Of a stretch of DNA of 32,885 nucleotides, positions 1-8,181 are shown in pieces (position 1 is the first letter of the stretch; each line of letters opens with the position of its first letter). The DNA lies in contig CAVOJD010000018.1 of the NCBI GenBank assembly GCA_963696075.1, positions 1-32,885 on the forward strand, read 5' to 3'. Below the pieces are notes generated by a model that had not been told where the DNA came from, ran no database searches, and was given only the letters and a program-made list of their open reading frames with translations. The position numbers and the translations under genes are program-made. The DNA is from CAJQQK01 sp963696075 (GTDB taxonomy: Bacteria > Pseudomonadota > Alphaproteobacteria > Rhizobiales > Hyphomicrobiaceae).

Positions 1-77
1 TTAGTCGGACGCCGTCACGCTGGCGTTGAGGCTCGGTGGCTGCGCTGACGATCGGCGTGAGACAAGCGTCAATGAAC
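1..77. other. Flank left of the IS91 module
   Basis: On the minus strand an open frame ends in TAA exactly at bases 3-1. It reads back through the proposed IS end to a stop at 115-117. It could be the 3' tail of a gene interrupted by the IS91-type element or simply chance; the roughly 37 residues resemble nothing I recognise. The bases GAAC at 74-77 (GTTC on the minus strand) sit directly outside the proposed ori end of the element. Confidence 0.2.
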
Positions 78-355
78 GAAATCGCGGATTGGACGGTAGG
101 CGTCTCAGCGGTCTCTATGGGGATTTGCCTGTGGCACGTGGCGTGATTTTGGTCGAAGCTTTGCCGCGAGCGAGGCGATGATAGGACGTTGAGCGGCTTG
201 TCGGTGCCGACATGGGGTTGCGCAGCCGTGCATGAGCAGTGTTGATGCCAGACGATTGGCAATTTCGGACAAGTTGGAGCGCGATTGATCGTTGCAGGGC
301 GTCCGGCTGCATCGTGTGAGGTCTATCATGGTGTGTCGGCGGTTGGGCGGCATGA

Positions 356-1570
356 TCATGAGCTGTCGATGGCCTCGGGGCTTGGCCGGTGCTTGGGCTC
401 CATGCCTGCCGCGAACACTTCGATGATGATCATACGTCCGCCGCAACAGGGGCAGGGCAAGTTGAGGGTCCGCGTCTCGTCTGGGTTTGCATCCTCTACA
501 TTATCGGCTTCGTCTTTTGTCGCCATGTGAACGCTCAGCAACGCCCTCACCCGTGCGATGTTGGTGGCGCGATTGCCGTTGGCGAACAGCCCGTAGTGGC
601 GGATGCGGTGGAAGCCTTTCGGCAGGACGTGGGAGAGGAAACGGCGGATGAACTCATGCGGTGTGAGTGTCATCGTCTTCCAGCGCTCACGATGGCCGGC
701 GCGATAGTCCTTGTATCGGAACGCCACGCCATCGGCATCGACCCTGACGAGGCGCCGGTTCGAGATCGCAACGCGGTGGGTGTAGCGCGACAGGTAGGCC
801 AGCACCGCTTCGGGTCCGGCGAACGGATCCTTGATGTTGACGTACCAATTGAGCTTGCGCACGGGCTTGAGGAAGGCATCAAAGGTGACACGATCGGCGA
901 GACCGGCATGCTCACCGTAGAAGTTGAGCAGCCTGTCATCATGGGCCTTGATGAGCTTCTCCAGAAACAGCCGTTTGAACAGCTGTGAGAGCACGCTGAA
1001 TGATAACAGGAACGTCTTGCGGCATGAGATCCACTTCGACCCATCGAGCGATATCCCACCACCCGGCACGATCATGTGCACGTGTGGGTGGTGCGTCATC
1101 GCCGAGCCCCAGGTGTGGAGCACGGCGGTAATGCCGATCCTAGCACCGAGATGCTTGGGATCGGCGGCGATCGTCAGCATGGTCTCCGCGCTTGCCTTGA
1201 ACAACAGATCATAGACGACGCGCTTGTTCTGAAAGGCAATGTCGGCGATCGGGGTCGGCAGTGTGAAGACCACATGAAAATACCCGACCGGCAGCAACTC
1301 GGCCTCACGGGCTTCGAGCCAGTCCTGTGCCGCTGTCGCCTGACACTTTGGGCAGTGCCTGTTGCGGCAACTGTTGTAGGCGATGTGCAGATGGCCACAA
1401 GCCTCGTTCTCGCAGCGCGCAACGTGGCCTCCGAGCGCTGCCGTGCGGCAACGCTCGACCGCCGTCATCACCTTCATCTGTTCAAGGCTGACGTGACCGC
1501 GATTGGCGGCAAGCCATGCTTGTCCATGGTCGCGGAAGATGTCCGCGACCTCCAAAGCTGGAGGAGACAT
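356..1570 (-). CDS. IS91-family HUH/Y2 transposase
   Basis: This 404-residue protein is a rolling-circle transposase that nicks and joins single DNA strands. An N-terminal zinc-binding region has cysteines at about 53, 58, 68, 73 and 76, the last three in SCRNRHCPKC. The metal-binding HUH motif is HPHVHMIVPGGG, with H163 and H165. Two candidate catalytic tyrosines, Y259 and Y263, lie in the block AYLSRYTHRVAISNRRL. A second CPCC pair near the C terminus resembles the zinc knuckle of its relatives. Length is normal for the family. The ATG at 1570 lies 12 nt after the recombinase stop, with AGGAGG-like sequence absent, so translation may be coupled to the upstream gene. It is clearly homologous to, but not identical with, the transposase at 28766-29971. 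Confidence 0.93.
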   Translation of the reverse strand: MSPPALEVADIFRDHGQAWLAANRGHVSLEQMKVMTAVERCRTAALGGHVARCENEACGHLHIAYNSCRNRHCPKCQATAAQDWLEAREAELLPVGYFHVVFTLPTPIADIAFQNKRVVYDLLFKASAETMLTIAADPKHLGARIGITAVLHTWGSAMTHHPHVHMIVPGGGISLDGSKWISCRKTFLLSFSVLSQLFKRLFLEKLIKAHDDRLLNFYGEHAGLADRVTFDAFLKPVRKLNWYVNIKDPFAGPEAVLAYLSRYTHRVAISNRRLVRVDADGVAFRYKDYRAGHRERWKTMTLTPHEFIRRFLSHVLPKGFHRIRHYGLFANGNRATNIARVRALLSVHMATKDEADNVEDANPDETRTLNLPCPCCGGRMIIIEVFAAGMEPKHRPSPEAIDSS

Positions 1571-1582
1571 GCCGGTGGCGGC

Positions 1583-2512
1583 TCAAGACTTAGGCTTGGC
1601 CTTCTTGCGCTTGCCTCCTTTGGCTGTGTCATCTCGCAACAGGTCGATGGGACTTTCAATAGCTGTGATCAGAGCCGTTGCGACGCGCGTGTAGCGTGCT
1701 GTCGTCGTGAGCTTGGTGTGTCCGAGCAGCGCCTGGATCACTCGGACGTCGACGCCGGCATCGAGCAAGTGTGTTGCAAAGGCGTGGCGCAGAGACCGCA
1801 CGGTGACCGGCTTGGAGATGCCGGCGGCAACGGCGGCCTGGTGAAACAGCCGGTTCTGCTGTCGTGCCGTCAGGGGCTCGTAGGGCTGGCGGCCCGGAAA
1901 GAGATAACGCTGTTCGGGCCGAAAGCCGGCGTCGTACTTGGTTGAGCGTTCCGGCCAATAGCGGCGCAACGCCTCAAGGACGGCAACCGGCAGTTTGACC
2001 TGGCGGTCCTTGTCGCCTTTCGATTGCACGATACGAATAATGCCGCGGTCACTGTCGATATCGCCGACCTTCAGACGAATCACTTCGCCGGGCCTCAGAC
2101 CGCAACCGTAGGCCAGTGACAACATCGCCCGCGCCTTGATGGATGGCGTGTTCGCGAGCAGACGTGCGACTTCATCCTGGCTCATTATCGGCGGGATCTT
2201 CTGCGGCTCGCGAAGGTGATAGATCTCGGCGGCAAGGTCGTGCCGGCGCAGGGTCACACGGAATAGGAACTTGACACCGGTCATGATGGTGTTGCGCGTC
2301 GAGTTGGAGATGTCGCAACCTGCCAACTCCGCCTGGAAGCCGCGCACGTCATCCGCCGTTGCAGTCTGAGGTGAATGGCCGAGCCAGGCGGCAAATCGAC
2401 GGCAGCTGCGGATGTGGGCCGTCTGCGTCTTTGGGCTCAACTTGCGCGCCGTCATGTCTTCGATCATACGCGCTTGCAGTGGACTGATGGCGCGCCTGCC
2501 TACTCTACTCAT
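1583..2512 (-). CDS. Tyrosine recombinase (XerC/D-like) of the left IS91 module
   Basis: This 309-residue protein has an N-terminal SAM-like core-binding domain (about 10-95) and a C-terminal catalytic domain. The first catalytic arginine is R140 (CGLRPGEVIRL), the beta-hairpin lysine is K165 (QSKGDKDR), the second arginine is R242 (SLRHAFATHLL), the box II histidine is H265 (LLGHTKLTTTARY) and the nucleophile is Y274. The first position of the usual HxxR motif is arginine (R239) instead of histidine, whereas the right-hand copy has the standard histidine. The ATG at 2512 is preceded by AGGAG (GACAGGAGTTCACCC). The gene is followed by the transposase and probably helps process IS91 intermediates or directs insertion; this role is inferred from the fixed gene pairing. 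Confidence 0.9.
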   Translation of the reverse strand: MSRVGRRAISPLQARMIEDMTARKLSPKTQTAHIRSCRRFAAWLGHSPQTATADDVRGFQAELAGCDISNSTRNTIMTGVKFLFRVTLRRHDLAAEIYHLREPQKIPPIMSQDEVARLLANTPSIKARAMLSLAYGCGLRPGEVIRLKVGDIDSDRGIIRIVQSKGDKDRQVKLPVAVLEALRRYWPERSTKYDAGFRPEQRYLFPGRQPYEPLTARQQNRLFHQAAVAAGISKPVTVRSLRHAFATHLLDAGVDVRVIQALLGHTKLTTTARYTRVATALITAIESPIDLLRDDTAKGGKRKKAKPKS

Positions 2513-2523
2513 GGGTGAACTCC

Positions 2524-2562
2524 TGTCCTGAAGTGAGGTACAACACCTCGATCATCAGGACA
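2524..2562 (-). promoter_or_regulatory. Nested hairpin in the leader of the left recombinase gene
   Basis: TGTCCTGA at 2524-2531 pairs perfectly with TCAGGACA at 2555-2562. Inside it GAGGT (2535-2539) pairs with ACCTC (2545-2549) around a 5-nt loop. On the minus-strand transcript the outer stem touches the Shine-Dalgarno AGGAG directly upstream of the ATG at 2512. It could control recombinase translation or be structure belonging to the ter end of the IS; the sequence does not decide between them. Confidence 0.45.
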
Positions 2563-3116
2563 GCGCTCCCAGCTGCCTCTCCAGCTTCTCAGACGTGGTT
2601 AGCGCTCACCAACAAACAGCCGCGCAGCACACGATATCGCGTAGCGATTTTGTTCGCTGACCCCTTGCCGAAGTTTAGCAAGAGCTCACTTTGGACGCGG
2701 CCAACCGTCGACATGCAAAAGAAGCGGTCAAATATGGGGCTGCGGAACCAGCGCTATCTCCGGCAAAAGGCATGACAGCAGGACCCTCAGAAGCGGAAAG
2801 TCAACGTCGGGCCCGCGAGTACAAGCTGACCTGTCTCGCGTAGATCGTATAACGGCGTTCACACGCGATTAACTGGCGGTGGAGTTGAGAGCCGATGCCA
2901 TGCAGCATCAGATCTTTTACTTGTGCTGTGCCTGCCCCTTGATTGGGACAATAGGCCGTCGCGCGCACAACGCGTCAGGCTGATCGTCAAGAACAATCAG
3001 AATTATGTTTAAAGTAATCATGTTTCCACAACCTTATGACTTAACAAATAATTAATGTTTAATTATATCGGTTGGTTCATGCGTGTGTTGGTTGGAGTGT
3101 CCTGTGGAGTTGTTCT
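2563..3116. other. Gene-free segment between IS91 module and zinc-ribbon gene
   Basis: No convincing complete gene. A 54-codon open frame on the plus strand (2679-2843, stop-to-stop, TTG at 2691) has protein-like composition (AANRRHAKEAVKYGAAEPA) and could be the 3' remnant of a gene cut by the insertion. From about 2995 to 3070 the DNA becomes markedly AT-rich (for example taacaaataattaatgttta), which fits the promoter region of the downstream polysaccharide cluster, but I see no clear paired -35/-10 boxes. Confidence 0.35.
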
Positions 3117-4400
3117 TTGTCTGAGCTCTCAACTGTTTCCGATAGTATGCCCACTTTCATTTTAGACCTTGCACAGGCCCTAAACCACGCGCCAGGTACC
3201 GAACTGAGCGTCGGAAGTGCCGCCGGACCACCTCCAATATATATTCATTGGACAACAGACATCGAGCAGGCCCGCGCTGAAAGGCAGGCAGATAACGGTT
3301 ACTTTCGCCCGGTGATTGACCTGTCTGGGCGACACCCTGTAGATGCGGATTTGTCATTTGCCCTTGGTGAACGGTTTGATCTAGATCGGGTCGGCGCTGT
3401 CTCGGCTGCGTTTGTGCGCCGCAAGATGGAGCTCGGTTCTTGGACCGAATACGCGATCGATCCGGAATACCGCTTGTTGGTCTACCTCTGGGTAGCAAAT
3501 CGGACATTGCAGGCCCGATACGACCCGCAGCACAAGTGCGGCTACACCCATGGCCAACTCCTGCCCGTAGGAAACGCACTGACCTATGCCGAGCGACTGG
3601 CAAGCGCGGGACTTCTGACGCGCGTTCATTTCGAGCGTCAGCATGTGTGTCCACAATGCGATGGCGCCCGTCTGAACATACGAGAGGAATGCGCCAGTTG
3701 CCGGTCGAGCAACTTGCATGATGCGGGGATTCTTCATCACTACCGCTGCGCCTATCTCGGCCCCGAACGAGATTTTGTCGCTCACGACGATCGACTGATC
3801 TGCCCCAAATGCACGCGAGAGCTGCGGCACTACGGTACCGATCATGAGCGTGCAGGCGAAGCCGTCGAATGCCTCGCTTGCGGCCATTTTGCCAGCACTC
3901 CGGATATCGGCTTCGTGTGCATGGACTGCGGCAAGCACACCGCCACAGATTCGATTATGACGCGGGATATCCACCACTATGCGCTATCTCCCGCCGGGCT
4001 TGATCTAATTCGGTCGAGTAGCAGCCCAACTTCCCTGCGCACGACCATCGTCCATCACAGCCTGCCGTTGGAGTTAATCGCTGCGTTGGCTCGCCTGCGT
4101 CGATCCACGAAACAGGAGGTCGTTGTCTATGAGCTGGGCTATCCGGCCATGGCCGACGGTGCAAGGAATGGACGCCAATTCGATCGTTGGCGCAATCATT
4201 TCACAACTATGTTGCGCTCAGCGCTTGGCTCCAATGCCCAGCTCATAGTCGGTGCCGCTTTCGACTACGTTGTTCCCTACGATGGGCCATCATTAACCTC
4301 GCGGGAGGTGAGCGAAGGCGTCAAGCTCGTCGGCTCGAGGATGAAGGGTCAGCTACCCGTCGAGATCCGAGCCATCGATGCCGCACAGATCGGCCTTTAA
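3117..4400 (+). CDS. Zinc-ribbon protein, TackOD1-like
   Basis: The protein has a conserved N-terminal region followed by a dense cysteine domain. Numbered from the ATG at 3147, five CxxC pairs occur at C168/C171, C182/C185, C219/C222, C242/C245 and C258/C261. This pattern, with blocks such as CPQCDGARLNIREECASC and GHFASTPDIGFVCMDCG, matches my recollection of the TackOD1 domain, first described as an output domain of archaeal signalling proteins and also found in bacteria. The last 120 residues form a separate region I cannot assign. Two starts are possible: TTG at 3117 with GGAG 7 nt upstream, or ATG at 3147 without a good ribosome site. It stands 63 nt upstream of the glycosyltransferase, so a regulatory or metal-sensing role in that system is an inference from context. 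Confidence 0.75.
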   Translation: MSELSTVSDSMPTFILDLAQALNHAPGTELSVGSAAGPPPIYIHWTTDIEQARAERQADNGYFRPVIDLSGRHPVDADLSFALGERFDLDRVGAVSAAFVRRKMELGSWTEYAIDPEYRLLVYLWVANRTLQARYDPQHKCGYTHGQLLPVGNALTYAERLASAGLLTRVHFERQHVCPQCDGARLNIREECASCRSSNLHDAGILHHYRCAYLGPERDFVAHDDRLICPKCTRELRHYGTDHERAGEAVECLACGHFASTPDIGFVCMDCGKHTATDSIMTRDIHHYALSPAGLDLIRSSSSPTSLRTTIVHHSLPLELIAALARLRRSTKQEVVVYELGYPAMADGARNGRQFDRWRNHFTTMLRSALGSNAQLIVGAAFDYVVPYDGPSLTSREVSEGVKLVGSRMKGQLPVEIRAIDAAQIGL

Positions 4401-4463
4401 GAGAGCCACCAACGAGAAGACGGAAGATTTAGTTTATGTTCGATTTTGGGGTGCAGGCGTCTC

Positions 4464-5771
4464 ATGTTCTCGCGTGATTTGGCAGACGGAATTGACCTGC
4501 TATCAAATTTGGAAGCGTCAGGGCTCATCGCAATGCTTTGGTATCTCATTGTCTTCGAGATCCCGCGCTATGGACTTTCGTTTCTGTCGCTTGTTTTCCT
4601 GCCGTTTTACTCGCCGAGCTTTGCCGACCCTCGGGGACAGGCACGCGCATCAGCATTGCGGGAAGGCTTGTCATCGAGGCCCACGGTCAGCGTCGTGGTT
4701 GTCGGTCATTCCGAAGAGCGGGCCCTTGAAACTTGCATCGAGTCCTTGCGTGCCCAGTCATTGAAGGACTTTGAGATCGTTGTTGTCTCGGATGGATCGA
4801 GAGACGACATGATCGGCGAAGCCGAGAGATTGCGGCGATTGGGCAAGATCGACAGGGTACTGGCCACCGATCTGCGATGCGGCAAGTCGGCCGGCATGAA
4901 CCTCGCCGTGCGTGCTGCTAGCGGTGACATCATAATCAACGTTGATTGCGACTGTTCTTACGATCGCTTCGCGCTAGAACGGATCTTACGCCCTTTTGAC
5001 GATCAGATCGTTGGCGCCGTTTGCGGAGATATCGTTCCAAGAAACAGTAAAGTGTCGTTGATTGCTGCGATGCAAACGATTGAATACCTGATCAGTATTT
5101 CTCTCGCCAAACGCGTAGCCGACATGCTCGGTCAAGTTGTTTGCATATCAGGAGCATTTGGCGCCTTTCGGCGCGAGGCGTTGGAAAGTGTCGGAGGCAT
5201 GGACCCCGGTGGCGGCGAGGACCTTGATGTCACCATCCGGTTGAGAGCTAAGGGTTGGCGTATGCGCTTCGAACCTGACGCTGTCTGTTATACGGATGTG
5301 CCTGCGGTCAGTTGGTCGCTTGTGCGGCAGAGGTTGCGATGGGAGCGCGACTGCATCCGAGTACGCTTCCGTAAACACAAGCGCCTTCTGTCGCCATGGA
5401 GTTTACGCTTTCACCCGTCAGAGACAATCCATCAGATCGATTTCGCGATATTTCATGTTGTGTTCGCCTTTCTCTTCCCAGTCTATATCACTTTTCTGTG
5501 GCTCTCGTTGTCCATTAGTTTTGTTTTTGTCCTGATTGCAGTTCAAGTTGTCGCAATGCTGATGGATACACTTGCATTCATTATCGCGATCGCGATTACG
5601 GGTCGCTGGAGCAGCATCGGTTATGCGGCTTATCTACCCGTTTATGGGTTGTACACTGGCCTGTTTATGCGGCTGATACGATTGTGGGCCTACATCGACG
5701 AGTGGGCCTTCGATTTATCGCGCTGGGACAGTTATGTGCCTGGGCGCGTGACCGAATCGAGACAATGGTGA
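4464..5771 (+). CDS. Processive family-2 glycosyltransferase (exopolysaccharide synthase-like)
   Basis: The 435-residue inner-membrane enzyme probably polymerises a nucleotide-sugar into an exported polysaccharide. An N-terminal membrane segment lies at about 21-49. The GT-A domain has D110 (VVSDGS), the D161-C-D163 motif, the acceptor-site GGGED at 249-253 and Q289-R-L-R-W293, that is the D,D,D,QxxRW signature of cellulose/hyaluronan/alginate-type synthases. Two or three C-terminal membrane spans follow (about 327-375 and 383-405). The start chosen is ATG 4464; an upstream ATG at 4437 opens only a 13-codon frame. The stop is 10 nt from the start of the membrane-fusion gene, so the two are co-transcribed. 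The sugar cannot be read from the sequence. No PilZ domain is visible. Confidence 0.88.
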   Translation: MFSRDLADGIDLLSNLEASGLIAMLWYLIVFEIPRYGLSFLSLVFLPFYSPSFADPRGQARASALREGLSSRPTVSVVVVGHSEERALETCIESLRAQSLKDFEIVVVSDGSRDDMIGEAERLRRLGKIDRVLATDLRCGKSAGMNLAVRAASGDIIINVDCDCSYDRFALERILRPFDDQIVGAVCGDIVPRNSKVSLIAAMQTIEYLISISLAKRVADMLGQVVCISGAFGAFRREALESVGGMDPGGGEDLDVTIRLRAKGWRMRFEPDAVCYTDVPAVSWSLVRQRLRWERDCIRVRFRKHKRLLSPWSLRFHPSETIHQIDFAIFHVVFAFLFPVYITFLWLSLSISFVFVLIAVQVVAMLMDTLAFIIAIAITGRWSSIGYAAYLPVYGLYTGLFMRLIRLWAYIDEWAFDLSRWDSYVPGRVTESRQW

Positions 5772-5781
5772 GGAATTGGCC

Positions 5782-7210
5782 ATGATTACGCAGATCAGAG
5801 CACGGCCGCGTATAGATGTTTTGAAAAACGACGTTGGCTCGCGCACCGGGCGCTGGGGCAAATGGGTCTATTTCTGCTTGTTGCTGGGATTCGCTCTCAC
5901 CCTATTCAACTATTTATTTGGCTCGATGCTATTCCTCCGCGCTGACGGAATTCGTGACCAAGCCGCGCCGGGTCATCGCAGCGCCCTTTGAGGCGCGGAT
6001 CAGGGAAATCGATGTCAGGCCGGGCGATAGGGTCGAGGCTGGGGCACCGCTAGCACGACTTCAATCGGCGTCGATGATGCGCGCTATCTCTGAGCTTGAG
6101 ATACAGTATACGTCACTCAAGACCCGGATTACGCAGCTGGAGGGGCGTCGGTCGATTATCTCACAAACGTTGCCGACAGCGCGACTAATCGAGAAAGAGG
6201 CGAAAACCTACTTTGATCGCGTTCAGTCGCTCGTCGCTGTTGGCAACGCCAATGCTGCGCGCGTGCAGGAGACGAGCGTTGCCTATTACACGGCTGTCAG
6301 CAATCGCGCATCGCTGGCGGCCGAGCTCGCTGCGGTGAAACAGGAAATATTGGAAAACCGGACAACTTTGCAGACCACCGTGCAGGCTCTCGAGCGTATT
6401 CAAGGCGTCTATGCCGGGGGCAAGATAGTGGCGCCTGTGAGCGGAATAGTCGGCCCGACCGTTGTCTCCGTTGGCGAGGTTCTGGTGGCAGGCAAACCGA
6501 TACTCGATATCCATTACGGCACGTCACACGTATTGGCATACCTGCCATCCGAGTATCACTTCGCGGTAAGCGCGGGCGAAAGAGTGCAGGTGATTGCCGG
6601 TGGGCGAAGCATGTCCGGTGAGGTGGCAGAGGTTCTTCCTGTGGCAGATCATTTGCCGGTCGAGCTCCGAGCACAATTTCGTGCCAGCCCCCGCAATCAA
6701 CTCATTCGCATCAGTATACCTCAGGCAGATACCTTCACGCTTCTGCAAAGGGTTGAGGTAACGTCCTGCTATGTAAGCTCGTGCGCAAGCCTCGCAGAGG
6801 AAGCGAGCGTGCGATTCCGTGGCGCGGCGATGTTGCTTTATGAGCAGTATGTGGCCGCGCGTCGAATGCTAACTTTGGATTCGGCGCTAAAACTGCCACC
6901 GTCGTCCCGACAGCTACCAGCCACCGCACCTTCGTCTCAATCGCCGTCTTTCGTGCTGCGCGGGTCTCCGACCACATCTCCGCCAGAGGTGTCTCCCTCT
7001 CAGCGGCTATGGTTCCACAAATCCAAATTTCTGCAGCCACCGCCAGGCAGTATCAAGAGCAGCGAGGTGCCACAGCTTGAACCTCGTCCCTCTCCGTCGA
7101 CAGAACCTGTTGCGTTTCCACTGATGTCGCCGCATTCGAGGCATCGTTATGGCTCTGCAAGTCGCAATCGGCCAAGTGCCGCAGCCCTTGTGTCAAAGCC
7201 CGCCCTCTAA
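5782..7210 (+). pseudogene. HlyD-type membrane-fusion protein, frameshifted
   Basis: The reading frame from ATG 5782 (AGGA 8 nt upstream) encodes a short cytoplasmic tail and a membrane anchor at about residues 30-54 (WVYFCLLLGFALTLF), then reads ...FLRADGI and leaves frame. The rest continues in the +1 frame from GTG 5954 with the biotinyl-lipoyl half motif (VIAAPFEARIREIDVRPGD), a coiled-coil hairpin, the second half motif (GKIVAPVSGIVGPTVVSVGE) and a beta-barrel region. Removing one base near 5953 restores a single frame of about 475 residues. Such proteins link a synthase to export through the periplasm, as in the Alg8/Alg44 pair. The last ~120 residues are Pro/Ser-rich, unusual for the family. 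The frameshift may be a real mutation or a sequence error; if real, export would be lost. Confidence 0.8.
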
Positions 7211-8181
7211 CAGACAGCCGATGTGGCATTGCACCCCTTAATCGGGCTGCGAGCGACGCTCGCCAGAGCATTCCGCGCTACTAAAATCTCCCTAGTCGTA
7301 ATGAAGATGAGGATTTTGATCGGGCAATTCGCCCTTTAAATCTTGATTTAAGCGTTGCAATTGCATTCACTGTCGGGATGCAACTCCTGCCACGCGAAAC
7401 TGGCATAGATCTCTTTGTGCAAGCGGCGAAGCTTCCCTCTACCAAATGCTGTTTTTGGGTTACTTTCTGCCGATCTCGAGACGGCAGAAAGCAACGCAAG
7501 TACTGTGGATAACGGACATCAGCAGGTGGCCGGATCGGGCGGCTAACCGTCGATCCACCAATGTAAGCTTTTTAGATGTTGCGTTGATCGAGGAGCGAGC
7601 AGCCAGATCGTTCGTGATGTCGGGAGGTGGCCCTCAGCACGATCGGTCGCTCGCCGACAGTTTCGTTCGTCGCTGAATGTCGAGCCGACGCGAGCAAGAT
7701 GCTGAGTGAGGTCTCAACGTGACCCGTTGCTGCCGAACCAATCACGGGAGATGATGTTGCGTCCTTCGATGCAATTGTGACTGAGCGGACGTTGAGCCCG
7801 GCAATCTTGTGCGCTCACGCATCTGCGCGACGGGCCCATTTGAGACGGCGCCAAACACCGCCCCAACGATCGATGGTATCCGGGAAAGACCCCAAAAAGG
7901 ATATGGCGCAAGAAGTAGACTGCCTGACTTTTCGGCCTCACCCTCTGGGGCGAGCACTTAGTCTTGCCCGTCGTGTCGGGTCACCTTATGCTGAAAAGCA
8001 CAACGTCGGTATTGCGACGTTCGAAGAGGCGTTGCCCATGACAAGTTCAATCGGATCAGCGGAGCCAATCTGTGGCGTTACGTTGTAACTTCAGCATCTC
8101 TGACCCGCCGGGATATCAGCCCAAGCGGCTTCACTGGACGCTCACAATATACTTTTGAAGGGCGCGACGGGGAAACCTGTG
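7211..8181. other. Gene-free segment downstream of the polysaccharide cluster
   Basis: No open frame here has convincing protein character and none resembles a family I know. It holds a GCGAGC-gac-GCTCGC hairpin at 7249-7263, 39 nt after the membrane-fusion gene, without a T-run, and a longer perfect inverted repeat at 7464-7490. The 7700-8100 part has several overlapping short frames on both strands, which suggests decayed coding sequence. Confidence 0.4.
7464..7490. repeat. Perfect 9-bp inverted repeat
   Basis: TTTCTGCCG (7464-7472) pairs with CGGCAGAAA (7482-7490) around a 9-nt loop. It could be a terminator without a T-tract or a protein-binding palindrome; there is no adjacent gene to decide. 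Confidence 0.5.

Larger units (their letters stand above)
78..2562 (-). mobile_element. IS91-family module with companion tyrosine recombinase (left copy)
   Basis: The module holds a tyrosine recombinase gene followed after 12 nt by a HUH/Y2 transposase gene, both on the minus strand. Some IS91-family members are known to carry such an additional recombinase. The ori-side end is placed at 78: on the minus strand the sequence ends CCGCGATTTC and is followed by GTTC, the tetranucleotide IS91-type elements prefer. The right-hand module ends in the closely similar CCGCGGTTTC. The inner (ter) end is not resolved; 2562 only marks the end of a nested hairpin upstream of the recombinase. No target duplication is expected for this family. 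The ends are inferred, the two genes are clear. Confidence 0.6.

Noticed and set aside
1076..1945. A 289-codon open frame on the plus strand across the IS91 genes
   Set aside because: It runs antisense to the clear transposase and recombinase genes; it has no family character and reflects GC-rich codon structure.
3381..3977. A 198-codon minus-strand frame in the zinc-ribbon gene
   Set aside because: The opposite strand carries five ordered CxxC pairs in one frame, which cannot be chance; the antisense frame has no recognisable domain.
5940..5960. Programmed frameshifting in the membrane-fusion gene
   Set aside because: No slippery heptamer or downstream stimulatory stem is visible, and the shift lies between two essential parts; a mutation or error is simpler.
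7714..7957. Minus-strand frames in the gene-free segment as a transposase remnant
   Set aside because: The residues look vaguely protein-like, but I could not match them to any transposase or other family.
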